Shown here in pieces: positions 57,714 through 64,000 of a stretch of DNA of 64,000 nucleotides. The translations under genes and the position numbers were made by a program. Every line of letters begins with the position of its first letter. Positions within the stretch are counted from its first letter, which is position 1. The notes under the pieces are model-generated. The model saw only the letters and a list, made by a program, of their open reading frames with translations, did no database searches and was not told where the DNA came from. Source of the DNA: Streptomyces spinosisporus (lineage in GTDB: Bacteria > Actinomycetota > Actinomycetes > Streptomycetales > Streptomycetaceae); NCBI RefSeq assembly GCF_022698145.1, contig NZ_JALDAX010000012.1, positions 124,001 through 188,000 on the forward strand, in the 5' to 3' direction.

Positions 57714-60700
57714 GCCCGACGTGCTCCTGCAAAGGGGCGTGCGGCGGTCACGACGAGCGCCTGGCGCCCGCCCCCGTGCACAACCCGCCCGGCCGCACCG
57801 CCCTCGACTACCGCGTCGGCGCGTACGGCTCCTTCCTGGCCGCCCTCCTCGACCGGCTCGCCTCACCGGCGTACCCGGCACTCGACGGGCTGACCGTACG
57901 CACCCCCGACGACCCGGCGATCGGTCTCCTCGACGCGACCGCCGTCCTCGGCGACCTGCTCACCTTCCACTCGGAGAGGATCGCCGACGAGGCCTATATC
58001 CGCACGGCCGGCGAGCACCGCTCGCTGGTCCTGCTCGGCCGCCTCGTCGGACACCGCCCGCGGCCCGGGGTCGCCGCCGCCACACACCTGGCGTACACCC
58101 TCGAACGCGACCCGCGCGCGGAGACGCTGCCCGTCGTGATCCCGCGCGGCGCACGCACCCACAGCGTGCCCGCCTCCGCGGACGAGGAGTCCGTGACCTT
58201 CGAGACCAGCCGGGACCTCACGGCCCGCTGGGACTGGAACGAGCTGAAGGTGCGCAGGAGGCGGCCGACGCTGGTGACGCCGGCGGATCTCGAGCGGCGG
58301 TCCGAGTTCTTCGTCGAGGGGGCGGGGAACTCGCTGCAGACCGGGGATCAGTTGCTGTTCGTCTTCGGTGAACAGGCCGGTGGGGAGCGGAAGTTGCTGC
58401 CGGTCGCGGGGGTGCGTGTCGACCGGGACGAGGATGTCACGGTACTCACGCTGCCGAAGTCCGCGCCCCCCACGCTCAAGGAGCTCGTCGACGAGGTGCT
58501 GCGGTGGGTGGCGGAGCCGTCCGCTCCGGGTGGGCCGGGGGATGAGCCGCCGACGCCTGAGGTGCCCAATCCGCGGCCGGTGAGCCGGTTGATCGAGGAT
58601 TTCGAGGATCAGGTGCTCGTGCCTCTGCGGGCGGCTTTGGGGGACGTGAAGACGCCCGAAGGGTTGGTGGGGTGTCTGGCGGAGCCTGTTGCGCGGCTGG
58701 GTGAGGCCGAGGTGTTGGCCGAGCCGTTCGAGGAGGTTGCTGCGTGGTTTGAGCAACTGCACGCGGTACTCGATGAACTCGGGGCTCGTGCAATGGGGTT
58801 GGCTCCTGCGCAGGCCGCCGATGAGGGTGCCCCTGTGGGTGCGTTGGCGGGTGCGGGTTCGTCCGGGCTTGGCGCGCAGTTCCCCGCGCCCCTGGAGGGT
58901 GATCCGCGTACCGCTGCCTTTGATGTTCTGGGGGCTGTTCTTCCCGCCCTGCGTGCCCAGGCTGCCGGCGCGTTTGGCGGGGGCGGTGCTCGGCGGCCCG
59001 GTGCCGATGCCGCTCGGGTGCTTGCTGCGCTCAATCCGGGGGTCGGCAGTCTGTATCCGGCCTGGCGGAAGGCGGCTGTTGGTGCGCCCGGGCAGTTGCT
59101 GCGGGCGTTGCTCGCCATGCGGGTCACCGCGGCGCCGTTCGGGGCCACGGCGCCGCTCAAGCCTGTGCAGGACGACAAGGGGCGGGTCATCCGCTCCACC
59201 GACTGGCCGCTGACGGGCGCCGCGCTCACCGGCATGCGGATCGTCTACGACACCGGGGCCAAGGCGCCGGTCCGGGCGGAGTTCCAGTACGTCGAGGGCA
59301 ACAGCTCCGACCAGCGCGCCGTGACCCTGCCGCTGAGCCAGCAGGTCAGCTTCACGCTCGGGCCCGGCCAGGTCGACCTGTCGACCCGTGCCGCCCAGGA
59401 CCGCGACCTGAGCTGGCTCACCCGCCGCCCCGCCGACTCCCAGGAACCCGGCGTCAACATCCGCCTGCGCGACGGTCTGCCGGCGCGGACCCTGTTCGTG
59501 TCCCGCCCGGACGAGCAGGGCGTGATCCACGTCGGCGTCAACAACGGCACCCCGCGCGAGGAGTCCCTGCGCCCGGGCGACACCCGGCAGTTCACCCACG
59601 GCGAGTACGAGGTGAGCCTGCGCTACACCGTGGGCAGCAGCGAGCCCAACGTCGAGGTCGTCATCGCCAGCAAGCCGGCACCGGTCAACCGCAAGGTGCT
59701 CCAGCTGGACAGCGTGCACACCGGCATCACCGTCGGCAGCTGGGTCGCGATCCAGCGCCCCACCAAGGGCGCCCAGGACGGCATCCCCGGCGACGCCGAG
59801 CTGGCGTTCGTCACCACGCAGGTCGTGTCGGTGCGTACGGCGGCGTACACCAACTACGGCATCACCAGCCGCGGCACCGAACTCACCCTCGCCGACCCGT
59901 GGCTGGACGAGTTCGACGTCCTGCTCTCGCACATCCGCGACACCACCGTGCACGCGGCGGGCGAGCCGCTGCGCCCGGCGGACGAGCCGCTCGGCGAGGA
60001 CGTGCACGGCAACGAGATCGAACTCGCCGAGCTGTACGACGGGTTGGGCGCGGGACGGCTGCTCGTCGTCACCGGCGAGCGCAGCGACATCCCCGGCACG
60101 GCCGGTGTCGCCGCCACCGAGGTCGTCGCCGTCGCCGCCGCCGACCCGGCCGTGGATCCGCAGCTGCCCGGCGACCGCGTCCACACCCGGCTGACCCTGA
60201 CCACCGACCTCGTCCACCGCTACCGCCGCGACACGGTCAGGATCCTGGGCAACGTGGTCGAGGCCACCCACGGCGAGAGCCGTCAGGAGTCCATCGGCAG
60301 CGGCGACTCCGACCGCGTCGGACAGACCTTCGCGCTCTGGCAGTCCCCGCTGACCTGGCTCGCCGACGACAACCCCCTCGGCGCCACACCGGTGCTGGAG
60401 ATCCGGGTCGACGGCGTGCTCTGGCACGAGGTGGACAGCCTCGCCGGACGGGGCCCGCGCGACCGTGTCTACATCACCGGGACCGCCTCCGACGGGCGCA
60501 CCACGGTCACCTTCGGCGACGGTGTGCACGGCGCCCGGCTGCCCAGCGGCCACGAGAACGTCCACGCGAGCTACCGCTTCGGCACCGGCAAGGCCGCCAA
60601 CGTGCCCGCCGACCGGCTCACCCAGCCCCTGACCCGCCCGCTCGGCGTCACCGCCGTCACCAACCCCCGCCCGGCCACGGGCGGCGCGGACGCGGACGGC

Positions 60701-61507
60701 CCGGGCCTGACCCGCCGTACGGTCCCGCTGGCGGTCTCCGCCCTCGACCGGCTCGTCTCGCCGGCCGACTACGAGGACTTCGCCCGCTCCCGGGCCGGCA
60801 TCGGCCGGGCCGCCGCACGCGAACTCTTCGACGGACGGCGGCGGTTGCTGCACGTGACGGTCGCGGGCACCGACGACGTGCCGCTCGACGGCGGCTCGGA
60901 CACCCTGCGCGCCCTGCGCGGCGCACTCGCCGAGTACGGCGACGCCAACCTGCCCGTCCGTGTCGACGTGCGCGAACTGGTCCTGCTGCTCGTCGCCGCG
61001 AAGGTGAAGGTCGCCCCCGACCACGCCTGGGAGTACGTCGAGCCACGGCTGCGCCAGGCACTCATGCGCCGACTCGGCTACGAGGGACGGGAGTTGGGGC
61101 AGCCCGCCCGGCTCTCCGACCTCCTCGCCACGGCCCACACCGTGCCCGGCGTCGACTACGTCGACGTGGACGTCTTCACCGGCGTCCCCGCCTCCGCGAC
61201 CCCGGACGAACTCGCCGCACTGCTCACCGACCCCGGCCCGCCGCGGGCCTCGGTGCCGGCCCACCCGGCGTCGTACGACAAGAAGGTCCACACCGTCCGC
61301 GCCGCGAACGGCGAGACGCTGTCGGAGATCTGCGCGCGCTACGGCATCGCGCTCGCCGAACTCCTGCGCCTCAACCCCGACATCACCGACACCCGGCGCC
61401 TCGCGCAGGGCCGTTCGGTGTTCGTCTTCCGCGGCATCCGCCCCGCCCAGCTCGCCCTGCTGTCCCCACGGGCGGCGGACACCCTCATCCTCACGGAGGT
61501 CAAGTGA
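57710..61507 (+). CDS. Large baseplate wedge protein, paralogue 2, with inserted segment and C-terminal LysM
   Basis: 1265 residues. Related to the preceding protein: PDDPAIGLLDATAVLGDLLTFHSERIADEAYI, FGDGVHGARLPSGHENVHAS, NPRPATGGADADGPGLTRR and LVSPADYEDFARSRAGIGRA align with it. It starts CSCKGACGGHD, a possible Cys-based metal site. Residues about 180-485 form an extra region whose codons end in G or T more often than in the rest of the gene, and which contains the genome's intergenic repeat in frame (AQFPAPL at 389-395). The C-terminus (about 1190-1250) carries a LysM-like unit, VHTVRAANGETLSEICARYG...LLRLNPDITDTRRLAQG. It probably links wedge, hub and tail fibres. Confidence 0.88.
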   Translation: MSPTCSCKGACGGHDERLAPAPVHNPPGRTALDYRVGAYGSFLAALLDRLASPAYPALDGLTVRTPDDPAIGLLDATAVLGDLLTFHSERIADEAYIRTAGEHRSLVLLGRLVGHRPRPGVAAATHLAYTLERDPRAETLPVVIPRGARTHSVPASADEESVTFETSRDLTARWDWNELKVRRRRPTLVTPADLERRSEFFVEGAGNSLQTGDQLLFVFGEQAGGERKLLPVAGVRVDRDEDVTVLTLPKSAPPTLKELVDEVLRWVAEPSAPGGPGDEPPTPEVPNPRPVSRLIEDFEDQVLVPLRAALGDVKTPEGLVGCLAEPVARLGEAEVLAEPFEEVAAWFEQLHAVLDELGARAMGLAPAQAADEGAPVGALAGAGSSGLGAQFPAPLEGDPRTAAFDVLGAVLPALRAQAAGAFGGGGARRPGADAARVLAALNPGVGSLYPAWRKAAVGAPGQLLRALLAMRVTAAPFGATAPLKPVQDDKGRVIRSTDWPLTGAALTGMRIVYDTGAKAPVRAEFQYVEGNSSDQRAVTLPLSQQVSFTLGPGQVDLSTRAAQDRDLSWLTRRPADSQEPGVNIRLRDGLPARTLFVSRPDEQGVIHVGVNNGTPREESLRPGDTRQFTHGEYEVSLRYTVGSSEPNVEVVIASKPAPVNRKVLQLDSVHTGITVGSWVAIQRPTKGAQDGIPGDAELAFVTTQVVSVRTAAYTNYGITSRGTELTLADPWLDEFDVLLSHIRDTTVHAAGEPLRPADEPLGEDVHGNEIELAELYDGLGAGRLLVVTGERSDIPGTAGVAATEVVAVAAADPAVDPQLPGDRVHTRLTLTTDLVHRYRRDTVRILGNVVEATHGESRQESIGSGDSDRVGQTFALWQSPLTWLADDNPLGATPVLEIRVDGVLWHEVDSLAGRGPRDRVYITGTASDGRTTVTFGDGVHGARLPSGHENVHASYRFGTGKAANVPADRLTQPLTRPLGVTAVTNPRPATGGADADGPGLTRRTVPLAVSALDRLVSPADYEDFARSRAGIGRAAARELFDGRRRLLHVTVAGTDDVPLDGGSDTLRALRGALAEYGDANLPVRVDVRELVLLLVAAKVKVAPDHAWEYVEPRLRQALMRRLGYEGRELGQPARLSDLLATAHTVPGVDYVDVDVFTGVPASATPDELAALLTDPGPPRASVPAHPASYDKKVHTVRAANGETLSEICARYGIALAELLRLNPDITDTRRLAQGRSVFVFRGIRPAQLALLSPRAADTLILTEVK
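58874..58893 (+). repeat. Dispersed intergenic repeat, copy 3, inside a coding sequence
   Basis: Exact GCGCAGTTCCCCGCGCCCCT within the second wedge gene, translated in frame as AQFPAPL. The preceding bases (GCGGGTTCGTCCGGGCTTG) also match those before the intergenic copy at 15875 (GCGGGTTGGTCGTGGCTTG). The insertion keeps the frame open. Confidence 0.8.
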
Positions 61508-63669
61508 TGGCCGCGAACCCGGCGGACGTCCAGTTCGACACGGCGACCCCGGCAGCCGTCCGGGAGCCCGACGGCCTCGCCGCCCTGCTGCCGCGCTGGC
61601 ACCTGCTGCGCGACGCCGAGGAGGGCGAGCCGCTGCGGGCGCTGCTCGCGGTGATCGCCGAGCAGCTCGACCGGGTCCGCGACGGTGTGGAGCAGGGCTA
61701 CGAGGACCTGTTCGTGGAGACGGCGGCACCCTGGGTGCTGCCGTACCTCGGCGACCTGGTCGGCTACCGCACCCTGCCCGGCTACGAGCGCGTCCTGACC
61801 ACCGGTCTGCACGCGGGCGGGCGCGAGGCCCTCGCCGAGGCGATCGCACCGCGCGCGGACGTGGCGGCCACGGTCGCCGCCCGCCGCCGCAAGGGCACGC
61901 TGCACCTGCTGGAGGAGATCTCCGAGCGGGTCGCCGGCTACCCCGCACGCGCGGTCGAGCTGTCCCGGCTGGTCGCGCACAACCAGTCGGTGAAGCTCCA
62001 CCGGGACACGGGCCGGGGCCGTCTGCTCGACCTCAGGGACGGCTCGGCGCTCGCGCTCACCGGCGGCCCCTTCGGGACGACCGCCCGCACGGTCGACGTC
62101 CGCCGCACCAACTCCTCGCGCAGACAAGGGGGTTGGACACCCGCCGGGGTCGGCCTCTTCGTCTGGCGGCTCGGGGCGTACTCGCTGACCTCGTCCCCGG
62201 CGTACTGCATCGACCGCGCCCGCAACCTCTACACGTTCTCGATCCTCGGCAACGACAGCCCCCTGGTCACCAAGCCCGTCCCGGAGCCGTCGCCCACCCA
62301 CATCGCCACCGTCGACAACGTCCCCGCCTTCATCACCCGCCGTCTGCTCCACGACCGGCTGCTCGACTACTACGGCCCCGGCAAGAGCTTCGTCATCCGA
62401 CGCGACGGCGAGGACCGGCCCGTACCGCCCTCCGACATCGTGGTCGCCGACCTCTCCGACTGGCGCTACCGGCCCAAACGCGGCCAGATCGCCGTCGACC
62501 CGGAGCTCGGACGGATCGCGTTCGGGTCCAGGTCGGCGCCCCGGCAGGGCGTATGGGTGGACTACCACTACGCGTCCGGCGCCGACATGGGCGGCGGCGA
62601 GTACGCGCGGCCCGACCGCACGGCCCGGCCCGACGCCGCTTTCTACCGGGTCGGCCCCGGGCAGCCGTACCGCCAGATCATGGACGCCTACCGGGCCTGG
62701 CAGCACGACCGCCGGGCCGGTGACACCGGACCCGACGGCATCATCGAGATCACGCACAGCGGCGCATACCAGGAGCAGCTGGACTTCGACCTCGACCCCG
62801 GCGACCGGCTGGAGCTGCGCGCCGCCGAGGGCACCCGCCCGGTGATCCGGCTCCTCGACTGGTACAGCAACCGCCCCGACGCCCTCAACATCCGCGCCGT
62901 GGACGAGGACTGCGCACCGCACGAGCGGCCGCGCATCGTCCTCGACGGGCTGCTGGTCGCCGGGCGCGGCATCAACGTCACCGGGCCGATGGGAGCCGTC
63001 GTCGTACGGCACTCCACGCTCGTACCCGGCTGGTCCCTGGAACCCGAGTGCGAGCCGCACTCGCCCGACGAGCCCAGCATCGTGCTGGAGCGCACCACCG
63101 CCTGTCTGCAGGTCGAACACAGCATCCTCGGCACCGTCGAGGTCATCGGCGACGAGGTGAGCGAGGACCCCCTCGACATCCATCTGCGCGACAGCATCCT
63201 GGACGCCACCGGCTCCGACCGCGAGGCACTGTCCGCCCCGGACTGCCGTCACGCCCACGCGGTGCTCCATGTGCACCGCACCACCGTCATCGGCGAAGTC
63301 CACACCCACGCCGTGGAGTTGGCCGAGAACTCCATCTTCACGGGCAAGCTCCATGTGGCCCGGCGCGGGATCGGCTGCCTGCGCCACTCCTACGTCCCCG
63401 CCGGCTCGCGCACCCCGCGAAGGCACCGCTGCCAGCCCGATCTCACCCCGGGCGTACGGCCGTTGTTCTCCGCCCTGCGCTACGGGACGCCCTGGTACGG
63501 GCAGCTGTCCGACCGCTGTCCCGAACAGATCCGGCGCGGAGCCGACGACGGCGCCGAAATGGGTGCCTTCCACGACCTGTACCGGCCGCAGCGCGAGGAC
63601 GGCCTGCGCGCGCGGCTCGCGGAGTACACCCCCGCGGGCACCGACGCCGGGATCTTCTTCGTGACCTGA
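61507..63669 (+). CDS. cis12: Tail-protein-I-like baseplate/fibre protein with beta-helix C-terminus
   Basis: 720 residues; its ATG shares one base with the previous TGA. The N-terminal 150 residues resemble phage tail protein I: LPRWHLLRDAEEGEPLRALL, QLDRVRDGVEQGYEDLFVET, APWVLPYLGDLVGYR. The middle carries VAGYPARAVELSRLVAHNQS. The C-terminal half is rich in short repeating beta-strands with His and Asp turns (IVLDGLLVAGRGINVTG, MGAVVVRHSTLVPG, SIVLERTTACLQVEHSIL, LDIHLRDSILDATG, VLHVHRTTVIGEVHTHAVEL), which suggests a right-handed beta-helix fibre or host-facing surface. Assignment as Cis12 is by position and size. Confidence 0.82.
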   Translation: MAANPADVQFDTATPAAVREPDGLAALLPRWHLLRDAEEGEPLRALLAVIAEQLDRVRDGVEQGYEDLFVETAAPWVLPYLGDLVGYRTLPGYERVLTTGLHAGGREALAEAIAPRADVAATVAARRRKGTLHLLEEISERVAGYPARAVELSRLVAHNQSVKLHRDTGRGRLLDLRDGSALALTGGPFGTTARTVDVRRTNSSRRQGGWTPAGVGLFVWRLGAYSLTSSPAYCIDRARNLYTFSILGNDSPLVTKPVPEPSPTHIATVDNVPAFITRRLLHDRLLDYYGPGKSFVIRRDGEDRPVPPSDIVVADLSDWRYRPKRGQIAVDPELGRIAFGSRSAPRQGVWVDYHYASGADMGGGEYARPDRTARPDAAFYRVGPGQPYRQIMDAYRAWQHDRRAGDTGPDGIIEITHSGAYQEQLDFDLDPGDRLELRAAEGTRPVIRLLDWYSNRPDALNIRAVDEDCAPHERPRIVLDGLLVAGRGINVTGPMGAVVVRHSTLVPGWSLEPECEPHSPDEPSIVLERTTACLQVEHSILGTVEVIGDEVSEDPLDIHLRDSILDATGSDREALSAPDCRHAHAVLHVHRTTVIGEVHTHAVELAENSIFTGKLHVARRGIGCLRHSYVPAGSRTPRRHRCQPDLTPGVRPLFSALRYGTPWYGQLSDRCPEQIRRGADDGAEMGAFHDLYRPQREDGLRARLAEYTPAGTDAGIFFVT

Positions 63670-63727
63670 TCCGAGGCCGACAGGCACCCGCACCCGCACC
63701 CTTTTCCGAACCAGGGGGACCCCCTTC

Positions 63728-64000
63728 ATGCACGCTGATCTCTCCCGCCTCACCTTCCGGCCGGAGCGGCACTACTCCGCGGTCGTCGCCCAGCAGGGCC
63801 GCGTCCAGCTCGACGCCGACGCCAACGAGCAGACCGCGATCCAGCTCCACCGGGCCCGCGCCCTCGCCGCCGACCTGATCGGCCGGCACGGCGGACCGCG
63901 CGACGCGGCCGGCTTCCGCGTCGAGTACATCGGCGGCAAGCACGACATCGACACCCTGCACATCTTCGGCGGGCGCTACTACGTCGACGGCATCCTCGTC
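63728..64000 (+). CDS. DUF6519-family injection-system protein, 3'-truncated by the window edge
   Basis: Only the first 91 codons are in the window. The start ATG follows CCAGGGGGACC. The sequence DLSRLTFRPERHYSAVVAQQ-GRVQLDADANEQTAIQLHRARALAADLIGRHGGP is the typical beginning of DUF6519 proteins, which occur in CIS and phage-tail clusters, often joined to a beta-helix fibre domain. A 58-bp gap separates it from the preceding gene. The cluster clearly continues to the right. Confidence 0.8.
   Translation, partial: MHADLSRLTFRPERHYSAVVAQQGRVQLDADANEQTAIQLHRARALAADLIGRHGGPRDAAGFRVEYIGGKHDIDTLHIFGGRYYVDGILV

Noticed and set aside
54549..61948. Minus-strand open frames of 1110 and 1361 codons across the wedge genes
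   Set aside because: They are shadow frames caused by the lack of AT-rich stop codons. The plus-strand genes have recognisable baseplate motifs and ATGA coupling.

Overview
This window looks like chromosomal DNA of a Streptomyces species. The GC content is very high, codons end mostly in G or C, GTG and TTG starts are common, many genes overlap by ATGA/GTGA, and TetR-type regulators are abundant. The SoxR protein has the typical Streptomyces form. The first 36 kb is ordinary metabolic and regulatory chromosome. The last 28 kb is one long forward-strand operon for a contractile injection system (CIS, phage-tail-like) that runs off the right edge.

Region 1 (1-8.8 kb): partial MHS-type MFS transporter; EamA exporter; ArsR-like regulator; a TetR/acyl-CoA dehydrogenase pair facing each other across a palindrome; a YiaA/YiaB-type membrane protein; a TetR and a MaoC dehydratase that share an operator-like sequence; soxR; an Rnl5-type RNA ligase; a short BKACE-family enzyme. 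Region 2 (8.8-9.5 kb): no gene, but decayed partial copies of the BKACE gene's 5' end and a cluster of short GC-rich repeats. Region 3 (9.5-15.8 kb): zinc-ribbon hypothetical, secreted penicillin-acylase-family enzyme, alpha/beta hydrolase, exported DUF1343 (NamZ-like) protein. Region 4 (15.9-21.4 kb): a probable acyl-chain degradation regulon (SDR, acyl-CoA synthetase, TetR, then a convergent APH-like kinase + ACAD pair resembling a split ACAD11), bracketed by two copies of the same operator. Region 5 (21.4-30.8 kb): His-rich metal-binding protein, quinone oxidoreductase whose start codon lies in a 17-bp tandem duplication, two DUF202 proteins, Nudix, DMT exporter, TPR-like hypothetical, amino-acid permease followed by decayed copies of its own 3' end, and a YedY/YedZ-like molybdoenzyme plus cytochrome b pair. 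Region 6 (30.8-35.5 kb): sugar-acid operon (dehydrogenase, SDR, GntP permease, gluconokinase) divergent from a GntR/FCD regulator. YchJ follows.

Region 7 (36.3-64 kb) is the CIS: sheath, tube, a zinc-ribbon baseplate-chaperone-like protein, a disordered protein, DUF4255 cap, AAA+ ATPase, a small protein, a 2130-residue DUF4157 protein, a probable partner/immunity protein, two Cis7-like hub-adapter pieces (one LysM), hub, gpV-like spike, PAAR-like tip, gp25, two related baseplate-J-like wedge proteins, a tail-I/beta-helix protein and the start of a DUF6519 protein. The most interesting part is the 2130-residue protein and the gene after it. It has an N-terminal DUF4157 HELQH domain, about 1000 residues of charged low-complexity chain, about 350 residues of hydrophobic/amphipathic helices, a Lys/Pro-rich linker and a C-terminal module with clearly lower GC. 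It overlaps by 4 bp a lower-GC gene whose C-terminal domain carries several CxxC pairs. This is the layout of a modular toxin with its immunity gene placed inside the structural operon.

A second theme is local decay. Three places hold degenerate tandem copies of the end of the adjacent gene, and an intergenic repeat of this genome is embedded in frame in a baseplate gene.
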